Assembly (NCBI GenBank): GCA_016875925.1
Contig: VGOO01000004.1
Location: 1-34,281 of the forward strand
DNA: 34,281 bases
Origin: Chloroflexota bacterium
Lineage (GTDB): Bacteria > Chloroflexota > Dehalococcoidia > GIF9 > UBA5629
Direction of reading: 5' to 3'
Under the pieces are notes generated by a model, which saw only the letters and a program-made list of their open reading frames with translations, did no database searches and was not told where the DNA came from. This document shows positions 19,490 through 27,239 of the stretch, piece after piece; positions within the stretch are counted from its first letter, which is position 1; each line of letters opens with the position of its first letter. The position numbers and the translations under genes are program-made.

Positions 19490-19566
19490 CGCCTGAAAAT
19501 TTACAATTTGGGACATTTGAATTTTGATATTGTTTCGTATTTCGTGCTTGGAATTTGGGATTTATT
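19490..19566. repeat. AT-rich dispersed intergenic repeat-like sequence
   Basis: TTTACAATTTGGGACATTTGAATTTTGATATTGTTTCGTATTTCGTGCTTGGAATTTGGGATTT: low-complexity, self-similar; resembles a motif I recall from many genomes. Confidence 0.4.
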
Positions 19567-19581
19567 ATGGCGTGCACCGTG

Positions 19582-19611
19582 TGGACAAGCTCTTTCGGCT
19601 TGGTCTAGAAT
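19582..19611 (+). promoter_or_regulatory. Putative promoter for the acyl-CoA dehydrogenase pair
   Basis: TGGACA (19582-19587), 18 nt spacer, TAGAAT (19606-19611). Confidence 0.4.
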
Positions 19612-19646
19612 AAGTCGCTGCACCGACAATATAAAGGAAGAAGACC

Positions 19647-20801
19647 ATGAAACTCGACTACACCGATGAGCAAGTGATGTTCCGCAACCTGGCCAGGGAG
19701 TTTGCCGAAAGGGAAATCATTCCGGTAGCCTCGGAGGACGACCAGAACAGGCACTTCAGGCACGAGATTGTGCAGAAAATGGGCGCACTTGGCTTGATGG
19801 GAGCGCCGGTTCCCCAGGAGTATGGCGGACTGGGGACCGACTACCTGACCTATGCTCTCATCTGCGAGGAAATCGCCCGAGCCTCGGCATCGGTGTTTAC
19901 CACGCTCACTGTGCAGGTCTCTGTCTTCCAGGTTCCCATCCTCAAGTGGGGCAGTGAGCAGCTAAAAAAGAAATACCTCCCTCGCACCGCCAAGGCCGAG
20001 CTTATAGGTTGTTTTGGTCTCACCGAACCCAATATCGGCAGCGATGCCGCCGGCCTGGAAACTACCGCCACACGCCAGGGCAATGAGTGGGTGCTCGACG
20101 GCGCCAAGATGTGGATTACCAACGGCGGCGTGGCTGGGTTAGCCATAATTGCAGCTCAGGCCGATAAAGTTAAGCGGCATCGCGGCATTACCGCCTTCCT
20201 GGTGGAGCGGGGCACGCCCGGCTTCTCCAGCAGAGACATCCAGGGAAAGCTGGGGCTTCATGCCTCAAACACCGCCGAGCTTATTCTCCAGGGTTGCAAA
20301 GTGCCGGAGGAGAATATCCTGGGGCAGGTGGGCGATGGCTTCAAGATAGCCATGACCGCGCTGGACAGCGGCAGGATTAGCATCGGCGCCGGCTGCGTGG
20401 GCCTGGCTCAAGCCTGCGTGGACGCCGCCACCAGGTATGCCCAGGAACGCATCCAGTTCGGCAGACCCATCGCCAGCTTCCAGCTTGTCCAGGAAATGGT
20501 GGTGGACATGATTGTTGAAACCGAAGCAGCCAGGCTGCTGGTCCACCGAGCCGCATTCCTCAAGGACAAGGGGGAACACTTCACCCGGGAAGCCTCCGTA
20601 GCCAAGTACTTCGCCGCCGAGGCAGCCCAGAGAGCCGCCGTCAAGGCAGTTAAGATACACGGCGGCTACGGCTATTCCACCGAATACCCGGTGGAACGCT
20701 ACTACCGTGACGTGATGGCCATGGTCCTCTACGAAGGCACGGCAGAGATACAAAAGCTGGTCATCGGCAGGGAATCCCTGGGCGTCTCCGCATTCGTCTG
20801 A
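19647..20801 (+). CDS. Acyl-CoA dehydrogenase
   Basis: CFGLTEPNIGSDAAGLETTA, KMWITNGGVA, IHGGYGYSTEYPVERYYRDVMAMVLYEGTAEIQKLVIGR (canonical catalytic Glu in YEGT). Confidence 0.96.
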   Translation: MKLDYTDEQVMFRNLAREFAEREIIPVASEDDQNRHFRHEIVQKMGALGLMGAPVPQEYGGLGTDYLTYALICEEIARASASVFTTLTVQVSVFQVPILKWGSEQLKKKYLPRTAKAELIGCFGLTEPNIGSDAAGLETTATRQGNEWVLDGAKMWITNGGVAGLAIIAAQADKVKRHRGITAFLVERGTPGFSSRDIQGKLGLHASNTAELILQGCKVPEENILGQVGDGFKIAMTALDSGRISIGAGCVGLAQACVDAATRYAQERIQFGRPIASFQLVQEMVVDMIVETEAARLLVHRAAFLKDKGEHFTREASVAKYFAAEAAQRAAVKAVKIHGGYGYSTEYPVERYYRDVMAMVLYEGTAEIQKLVIGRESLGVSAFV

Positions 20802-20887
20802 AGCACGTCAAAAATCAAAGGTTAGAAGTCAAAATTATTGACCTGCAATATGTCAGAAAGACAAACCCAACCCGAGGAGGAGCAGAA

Positions 20888-22054
20888 ATGATTCTGGAAC
20901 TTAACGAAGCTCAAAAGATACTCAAAAAAAATGCCCGTGATTTCCTGGAGCGGGAGATAACTCCCATCGCCGACGAATACGACCGCAAATACCACCCCAT
21001 GCCCAAAGATGTGGCGCTGCAGTTGCTGCACAAGCTCCATCCGCTGGGCTATATCGGCGCCACACTCCCCCCGGAGCACGGCGGACAAGGTCTTGATTTT
21101 GTTTCCTTCGGCGTCCTGGCGGAGGAAGGGGCACGCGCCTACCTGAGCCTGGGCATGATAGCCATGATTCAGGACTCAGCCATAATGCCCATACTGTCTC
21201 GAGACGGCACCTCGGAACAGCAGACAAAATACATCCCCAAAATCCTGTCTTTGGAAAACATCGCCTGTTTCTGCCTCACCGAGCCGGATGTTGGCTCCGG
21301 CGCCCGCGACCTCAAGACGACTGCCGTGCGCCAAGGCGACTACTATATCCTCAACGGCACCAAGACCTGGATTACCAATGGCAGCATCGCCGATGTGGCC
21401 GTGGTCTTCGCCTCCACCGACCCCAGCAAGGGCGCCCGAGGCATATCTGGTTTCATAGTGGACAAAGCCGAATCGCCATTCACCACCCGCGAGTTGCCCA
21501 AGCTGGGCTGCCGCTCTTGCCCTACCTCTGAGGTCACCTTCGAAGACTGCCGTGTGCCCGCAAGCAACCTGATAGGCAGGGAGGGAGAGGCTTATTTAAT
21601 AGCGCTGGCTGACCTGATGCAAATCAGGATATCGGCAGGTATGGCAGCGGTAGGATTGGCGCAGGCAGCCATCGATGCCTCTATCAAGTATGCCAGGGAG
21701 AGAAAGCAGTTCGGTCGACCTATCGGCAGCTTCCAGCTCATTCAGGAGATGATTGCCGATATGGTCATAATCACTGAAGCCGCCCGCTTCATCTGCTTCC
21801 AGGCTTACTATCTGCTCAGCAAGGGACAGCCCTGCTTCAGAGAAGCTGCCATGGCCAAGGGCTTCAGCACCGAGATGGCAGTAGGTGTCACCTCCAAGGC
21901 TATACAGGTTCACGGCGCCTATGGCATATCCGAGGAATATCCGGTGGAGCGATATTTCCGTGATGCCCGCACGCTCACCTTTCCCGATGGCTCCACCGAG
22001 ATACAGAAGCTCATCATCGGCCGCGAGATGCTGGGCATCTCCGCCTTCGTCTGA
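20888..22054 (+). CDS. Acyl-CoA dehydrogenase family protein with Asp at the canonical catalytic Glu position
   Basis: CFCLTEPDVGSGARDLKTTA, KTWITNGSIA, VHGAYGISEEYPVERYFRDARTLTFPDGSTEIQKLIIGR (FPDGS replaces LYEGT). Confidence 0.94.
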   Translation: MILELNEAQKILKKNARDFLEREITPIADEYDRKYHPMPKDVALQLLHKLHPLGYIGATLPPEHGGQGLDFVSFGVLAEEGARAYLSLGMIAMIQDSAIMPILSRDGTSEQQTKYIPKILSLENIACFCLTEPDVGSGARDLKTTAVRQGDYYILNGTKTWITNGSIADVAVVFASTDPSKGARGISGFIVDKAESPFTTRELPKLGCRSCPTSEVTFEDCRVPASNLIGREGEAYLIALADLMQIRISAGMAAVGLAQAAIDASIKYARERKQFGRPIGSFQLIQEMIADMVIITEAARFICFQAYYLLSKGQPCFREAAMAKGFSTEMAVGVTSKAIQVHGAYGISEEYPVERYFRDARTLTFPDGSTEIQKLIIGREMLGISAFV

Positions 22055-22105
22055 CACTTCTGTTGTGTTGCAATAATTAACATTATGCCCGTGAGGTCAT
22101 CGAAC

Positions 22106-22135
22106 TTGACACTATTCGACCTAATCTGTTAAATT
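22106..22135 (+). promoter_or_regulatory. Putative sigma70 promoter for rplU-rpmA-rpmE
   Basis: TTGACA (22106-22111), 18 nt spacer, TAAATT (22130-22135). Confidence 0.55.
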
Positions 22136-22152
22136 ATCATTCGCTTTTTGAC

Positions 22153-22518
22153 ATGACAGCAACGTACGCAATAGTAGAAACCGGCGGCCAGCAGCATAGA
22201 GTCAGCGCTGGACAGAAAGTGGACGTTGCCCATATGGGCATCGCCGAGGGCGAAAATGTCGAGCTGTCCAGGGTGCTGCTAGTTGCCGATGGCAAAGACA
22301 CCTTAATCGGCAATCCGACCGTAGATGGCGCTAAGGTCATTGCCACCAGCCTTGGCGAGATAAAGGGCGATAAGATGATTGTCTTCAGGTACAAGAACAA
22401 GGTGCGCTATCGCCGCAAGACGGGACACAGGCAACTCTATACCAGGCTACAGATTAAAGAGATAGTCAAGCCTGGTGGCAAGCCCCGCAAGGAAAAGGTG
22501 GCAGGAGGTGATAGCTAA
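22153..22518 (+). CDS. rplU: 50S ribosomal protein L21
   Basis: [22 protein letters not shown]...[27 protein letters not shown]. Confidence 0.97.
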   Translation: MTATYAIVETGGQQHRVSAGQKVDVAHMGIAEGENVELSRVLLVADGKDTLIGNPTVDGAKVIATSLGEIKGDKMIVFRYKNKVRYRRKTGHRQLYTRLQIKEIVKPGGKPRKEKVAGGDS

Positions 22519-22772
22519 TGGCACATAAGAAAGGCGGAGGCAGCACGCGATGCGGGCGCGACAGCAAGTCCAAGCGCCCGGGCGTGAAAAGATACAGCGG
22601 ACAGCAGGTGCTTGCAGGCACCATACTGGTCCGCCAGCGCGGTACCCGGATTAATCCCGGCAACAACGTGGGCGTAGGCAAAGACCATACTCTATTTGCT
22701 CTTATCAACGGCATGGTCAAATACGAACCCACAACAAAGAACAAGAGAAAGGTCAGCGTTTACGCCGACTAA
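22518..22772 (+). CDS. rpmA: 50S ribosomal protein L27
   Basis: [62 protein letters not shown]. Confidence 0.97.
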   Translation: MAHKKGGGSTRCGRDSKSKRPGVKRYSGQQVLAGTILVRQRGTRINPGNNVGVGKDHTLFALINGMVKYEPTTKNKRKVSVYAD

Positions 22773-22776
22773 CGCC

Positions 22777-22983
22777 ATGAAAGAAAAAATCCATCCCAAG
22801 TATTACAATGATGCCAGGGTGGTCTGCTCCTGCGGCAACACCTTCACTACTGGCTCCACCAAGAAGGAGATGAGGGTGGAGCTTTGCAGCAAGTGCCATC
22901 CTTTCTACACCGGCGAACAAAGGATAGTGGATACTGCCGGCAGAGTGGAGCGCTTCAAGCGCAAGTACAAGATGGAGAAGTAG
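22777..22983 (+). CDS. rpmE: 50S ribosomal protein L31 (zinc-binding, Cys4)
   Basis: [67 protein letters not shown] at 22777. Confidence 0.97.
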   Translation: MKEKIHPKYYNDARVVCSCGNTFTTGSTKKEMRVELCSKCHPFYTGEQRIVDTAGRVERFKRKYKMEK

Positions 22984-23005
22984 TTCAACGCTGTAATTAA
23001 GACGA

Positions 23006-23036
23006 GGAGCGGCTGAACACCGCTCCTTTTTGTTTT
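23006..23036 (+). terminator. Rho-independent terminator after rpmE
   Basis: GGAGCGG-CTGAACA-CCGCTCC followed by TTTTTGTTTT. Confidence 0.8.
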
Positions 23037-23038
23037 GA

Positions 23039-23947
23039 ATGACAAAGGAGAAACCTTTCTACTACGGCGGGCAGGCGCTCATCGAGGGAGTGATGATGCG
23101 CGGTCGGGAACACATGGCTATGGCAGTGCGTAAGCCCGATGGCCAACTGGAGATAATCAGCGAGCCGCTGTCCAGCATCTATAAGGGCAAGCTACGTGAG
23201 ACGCCATTAGTCAGGGGCGTCATCGTTCTCATCGAAACCCTGATTTTAGGCATCCAAACCATGCTTCGCTCTGCGCAGATTGCCACCGCTGAAGAAGGCG
23301 AGAAAGATATTCCCCCGGCAGCGCTCTGGAGCAGCGTGGTGATAGCTCTTGTCTTTGCTATCGTCCTGTTCTTCATCGGCCCGTTGCTGCTCACCCGCTA
23401 TGCTATCGACCCCTTCATAACCTCGGCATTAGTCAGCAACCTTATCGAGGGCCTGATACGCATAGGGATTTTTATCGCCTACCTGAAGCTCATAGGCCTG
23501 ATGGCGGATATCAGGCGAGTTTTTGCCTACCATGGCGCCGAGCACAAGGTAGTGAACGCTTATGAGGCGGGCGAACCTTTAGAGTTGGAATCGGCCAGGA
23601 AATATCCCACCGCCCACGCCCGCTGTGGCACCAGCTTCACGCTGGCGGTGCTGGTGATAGCTATCATCGTCTTTGCCCTGCTGGGCCGACCTGACATCTG
23701 GCTCAGCATTGCCTCGCGCATCATCCTCATACCGGTCATCGCCGCATTTGGCTATGAGTTTGTGCGCTTTGGCGGGACACACAGCAAGAATCCGGTAGTG
23801 CGTCTTTTCCTCGGCCCGGGATTGTGGCTACAGGCCATGACCACCAGGGAACCCGATGATAGCCAGCTTGAAGCGGCTGTGGTCGCTTTGGACAGGGTAA
23901 TTGAAGCCGATGCAGGTGAAACAGTTCAGGAGTCCCGCTCCCTCTAA
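23039..23947 (+). CDS. DUF1385 (YqhQ-like) membrane protein
   Basis: YYGGQALIEGVMMRGREHMAMAVRKPDG, YHGAEHKVVNAYEAGEPLELESARKYPTAHARCGTSF, several TM helices. Confidence 0.93.
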   Translation: MTKEKPFYYGGQALIEGVMMRGREHMAMAVRKPDGQLEIISEPLSSIYKGKLRETPLVRGVIVLIETLILGIQTMLRSAQIATAEEGEKDIPPAALWSSVVIALVFAIVLFFIGPLLLTRYAIDPFITSALVSNLIEGLIRIGIFIAYLKLIGLMADIRRVFAYHGAEHKVVNAYEAGEPLELESARKYPTAHARCGTSFTLAVLVIAIIVFALLGRPDIWLSIASRIILIPVIAAFGYEFVRFGGTHSKNPVVRLFLGPGLWLQAMTTREPDDSQLEAAVVALDRVIEADAGETVQESRSL

Positions 23948-24155
23948 CTCCCTCCCGCCAAGGGAGGGAGAATACCAAAATCCCCTGGCTGTCCAAAAAC
24001 AACACGTAGGGGCGTACCTTTAGGTGCGCCCGCAAGACGGTGGGCGGGTTTGAAAACCCGCCTTACACGAATCACGTCATTTTTGGAGTTTTCAGACAGC
24101 CTCGGTCAGGGTGAGAGCGAATACCAAAATCCCCTCTCCCTTTACGGGAGAGGGG
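23948..24155. repeat. Composite palindromic/MITE-like intergenic repeat cluster
   Basis: Hairpin CTCCCTCCC/GGGAGGGAG (23948-23970); 17-mer GAATACCAAAATCCCCT at 23970-23986 and 24119-24135; imperfect TIRs bounding 23987-24101; palindrome 24043-24062; hairpin CCCCTCTCCC/GGGAGAGGGG (24131-24155). Confidence 0.8.
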
Positions 24156-24178
24156 CAGGGCTAGGGTAAGGGTGAAAA

Positions 24179-24499
24179 CTACCCTAGATCTTCTCCACTG
24201 AACTCTTGAAAGAAGCAGCTACGCTCCCCGGTGTGGCAGGTTGGACCAGCAGGGTTGGCTTTTATCAGAATGGCATCGCCATCGCAGTCCTTGGTTACGG
24301 AGACCACTTTCAGCACATTGCCCGAGGTTTCTCCTTTGTGCCATAGCTCCTGCTGGCTGCGGCTATAGAACCAGACTTCACCGCTTTCCATCGTACGTTT
24401 CAGAGCCTCTTCATTGGCATAGCCCAGCATCAGCACATCGCCGCTACCTGCATCTTGCACTATGACCGGTATCAGACCTCTATCATCAAATTTCAGCAT
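24179..24499 (-). CDS. hisI: Phosphoribosyl-AMP cyclohydrolase
   Basis: [57 protein letters not shown]...[29 protein letters not shown] 24499 preferred over ORF-track 24559. Confidence 0.95.
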   Translation of the reverse strand: MLKFDDRGLIPVIVQDAGSGDVLMLGYANEEALKRTMESGEVWFYSRSQQELWHKGETSGNVLKVVSVTKDCDGDAILIKANPAGPTCHTGERSCFFQEFSGEDLG

Positions 24500-24518
24500 C
24501 TCGTCACCACGCACTTTC

Positions 24519-24540
24519 GGACAGGTTTGAAAACCTGTCC
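24519..24540. repeat. Perfect palindrome GGACAGGTTTGAAAACCTGTCC
   Basis: 10-bp arms around GA; same GGTTTGAAAACC core as 24043-24062. Confidence 0.85.
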
Positions 24541-24580
24541 CTACATATCGTATCCTCATTCGGTCTTGTCTCTGCGCCAG

Positions 24581-25759
24581 TCACCCTCCAACCTCGAAAA
24601 GCTCTCTAGGGCTTAAGGTGAGAATCTCGGCACCTGTTTCAGTTATCAGAATGGTATCTTCCAATTTTACCACTCCGACCCCATCACGCAACATGTGGAG
24701 GTCCAGAGCCAGAGTGTACCCTGCATCCAGCTTGGAATCGTCGTTAGCTGCCAGCATGGGCGGCTCATTGCACTCCAGCCCTACACCATGTCCGATGAAG
24801 CTGGTGTTCTGCTTCTGCCCAAGATTCATAAAGCTGCTCTCCAGCTTAAGCTCCCTGGCCCGTTCCCATGCCAGACAAAACAACTCCTTGCAGGTCTTGC
24901 CCGGCATCGTATTGAAAATAATATAATCTGAGATATCCTTCAGGCCCGAATGTAACGAACGAAGGCCATCGCTGGCTTTACCCACAACATAGGTCCGTGA
25001 CTGGTCTCCATGATATCCCCGGTATAATGTGGGTATATCGACTACCACTGACTCTCCCCTCTCAATCTTCTTCAAGGAGGGCCCAACAGGCAGCGCAGCG
25101 CTCATTCCAACCCCCGCAATGCTATAGACAATGCCGCTGGCTGTCATCAGGTTAGCACCTGACCCCAGCGGTCCCCGGCTCATGAAGAAGTCGGGGCGCC
25201 GGAAAAAGCTTAAGCCCTCGTGTCCGGCGCGGCGGTGAGCATCTTCAATTGCTGCTGCAAATTCAAGCTCGGTGATGCCTTCCTTAAGCACCTCCAGCGC
25301 CCGCCTGTGGCCAACATCTACTATCTTGCAAGCTTGCCGAATGCAGGCGATCTCCTCTGCGTCCTTTGCCTTTCGCTGTTCCAACACCAACGGGGATGCG
25401 TCCACAATCTTAAACTGAGGAAGCAGCTTCTGCCACTCCAGGTAAACCTCAGCAGGAGTCGTATCCAGCTCCATGCCAAGCACACCTTTCGCTATCTTCC
25501 ATTCCCGTAGCTTTCTGGCAACTGCATCCAACCGTCCCTCGTTACTCAAATTATGTCGGTCAAGCCACATCCCGACGTCTGCCATAGCGCGTTCATAGCC
25601 ACGCCTTACAAACAGGTGGCATTCTTCGGGGCTGACTAGCAGGACACAGGGTTGGGCCGTGCCGGTGAAATAGTACAGGTCCCGCGAATAGAGAATGGCA
25701 ACGGCATCAATGCCAGCCTCCGCTATTCGTCTTTGGAATTCCTTAAGCCTTTTCAGCAC
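24581..25759 (-). CDS. M24-family (Xaa-Pro aminopeptidase/creatinase-like) peptidase
   Basis: Creatinase N-terminal domain; VVVDIPTLYRGYHGDQSRTYVVG, GHGVGLECNEPPML, KLEDTILITETGAEILT. Confidence 0.93.
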   Translation of the reverse strand: MLKRLKEFQRRIAEAGIDAVAILYSRDLYYFTGTAQPCVLLVSPEECHLFVRRGYERAMADVGMWLDRHNLSNEGRLDAVARKLREWKIAKGVLGMELDTTPAEVYLEWQKLLPQFKIVDASPLVLEQRKAKDAEEIACIRQACKIVDVGHRRALEVLKEGITELEFAAAIEDAHRRAGHEGLSFFRRPDFFMSRGPLGSGANLMTASGIVYSIAGVGMSAALPVGPSLKKIERGESVVVDIPTLYRGYHGDQSRTYVVGKASDGLRSLHSGLKDISDYIIFNTMPGKTCKELFCLAWERARELKLESSFMNLGQKQNTSFIGHGVGLECNEPPMLAANDDSKLDAGYTLALDLHMLRDGVGVVKLEDTILITETGAEILTLSPRELFEVGG

Positions 25760-25795
25760 TACCTCTGCATGCCTTTCTGGAAATATTTTGCACTT

Positions 25796-26539
25796 TCACC
25801 TGTCATTTTGAGTTTTACCATTTGATTTTTGACTTAGCTTCAGCGCCTTCTCCAAATCTATATTCCCAGTATACAAAGCCTTGCCTACGATAGCCCCCTC
25901 CACTCCCAGCTTCTTCAGCTTGGTCAAATGCTCCAATGCCGAAATGCCGCCGGCGGCTATGATTTTTGCCTGCACACCTCTGGCCATCTCAGCAATTTCA
26001 TCATAGTTAGGCTCAGTCAAGGTGCCATCCCGCTTTATATCCGTGTAGATAATCCGTTTCACACCTAACTCCACCATCCTCTTGCCCAGTTCCAGAGCTT
26101 TCGTTTGAGTACCCTTAAGCCAACCACGGGTAGCCACCATGCCATCCCTGGCATCTATGCCCACAATTATAGCCTCGCCGAATTCCCCACAAAGCTTTTT
26201 AATCAGTTCAGGGCGCTCTACAGCCGCCGTCCCCAATATCACTCGCTTTACTCCGATATCCAGCAGCTTGCTTACCGTTGCGCTATCTCTAATGCCGCCG
26301 CCAAGCTGCACCGGCACTCGCAGCTCTCTGGCAATGGCTTCAATGACCGCCAGGTTACGAACTTCTCCGGCAGCAGCACCGTCCAGGTCAACCAGGTGAA
26401 TCCGTCTTGCCCCCAGGCTTTCCCACTTCAGAGCCACAGCCAAAGGGTCGTCGAAGAACACCGTCTCCTTGGTGTAATCTCCCTGGTACAGCCGTACACA
26501 CTTGCCACCCTTGATATCGACTGCGGGTATTATCTCCAT
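25796..26539 (-). CDS. hisA: HisA, phosphoribosylformimino-AICAR ribotide isomerase
   Basis: MEIIPAVDIKGGKCVRLYQGDYTKETVFFDDPLAVALKWESLGARRIHLVDLDGAAAG; VQLGGGIRD; start ATG 26539. Confidence 0.96.
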   Translation of the reverse strand: MEIIPAVDIKGGKCVRLYQGDYTKETVFFDDPLAVALKWESLGARRIHLVDLDGAAAGEVRNLAVIEAIARELRVPVQLGGGIRDSATVSKLLDIGVKRVILGTAAVERPELIKKLCGEFGEAIIVGIDARDGMVATRGWLKGTQTKALELGKRMVELGVKRIIYTDIKRDGTLTEPNYDEIAEMARGVQAKIIAAGGISALEHLTKLKKLGVEGAIVGKALYTGNIDLEKALKLSQKSNGKTQNDR

Positions 26540-26659
26540 TTCCGTATCGAGAGGGGTCAAATCTATTCTCTCTCCTTGCGCCACCATTATAGCAAAACCG
26601 CTTTCTCCGGCCACCCAACCTTCGTTTGACACTATTTCCGCCTTTTTGCTAAACTCGGC

Positions 26660-27223
26660 TTGGTGTCGGACGAACAGACCAACGCAGAGGCGCCAGGACC
26701 CCCCATAAAAGGCCTGGTTGAGGTCTTTACCGGTGATGGCAAGGGGAAAACATCGGCAGCTCTGGGAGTAATTCTTCGTGCCCTGGGACATGGCCTTCGT
26801 ATTTATATCGTCTTCTTCATGAAAGGGCCTTTCCCCTATGGAGAACAGAAGATGCTGACCAAGTTGCCCAATGTGACCTTCGATAGGTTCGGGTTTGAGA
26901 CTTTCTGCGACCCGAATAATGTGAAACCGGCAGAAAAAGAAGAAGCACGAAAGGCGCTGGCAGCAGGCCGAGAAGCCATGCTCAGCGGTAAATATGATGT
27001 GGTGATACTCGATGAAGTGAATGTGGCTGCTGCGTGGAAACTGATAGACATCGAGGATGTGATAAGGTTGGTGAAGGATAGGCCAGATAACGTGGAGCTA
27101 ATTCTCACCGGTCGTTATGCTGACCCACGCCTTATAGAGCTAGCCCACCTGGTTACCTATATGACCAAGGTGAAGCACCCTTACGACCAGGGTACCTTGT
27201 CTCGTAAGGGTTTAGACTATTGA
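26660..27223 (+). CDS. cobO: Cob(I)yrinic acid a,c-diamide adenosyltransferase
   Basis: [28 protein letters not shown] (P-loop), [51 protein letters not shown]. Confidence 0.95.
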   Translation: MVSDEQTNAEAPGPPIKGLVEVFTGDGKGKTSAALGVILRALGHGLRIYIVFFMKGPFPYGEQKMLTKLPNVTFDRFGFETFCDPNNVKPAEKEEARKALAAGREAMLSGKYDVVILDEVNVAAAWKLIDIEDVIRLVKDRPDNVELILTGRYADPRLIELAHLVTYMTKVKHPYDQGTLSRKGLDY

Positions 27224-27239
27224 TTGGCAGAGTACGACC

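Noticed and set aside
23987-24101. Calling the TIR-bounded unit a confirmed transposable element
   Set aside because: TIRs are imperfect, no target-site duplication is visible and no transposase is present, so it is reported only as MITE-like.
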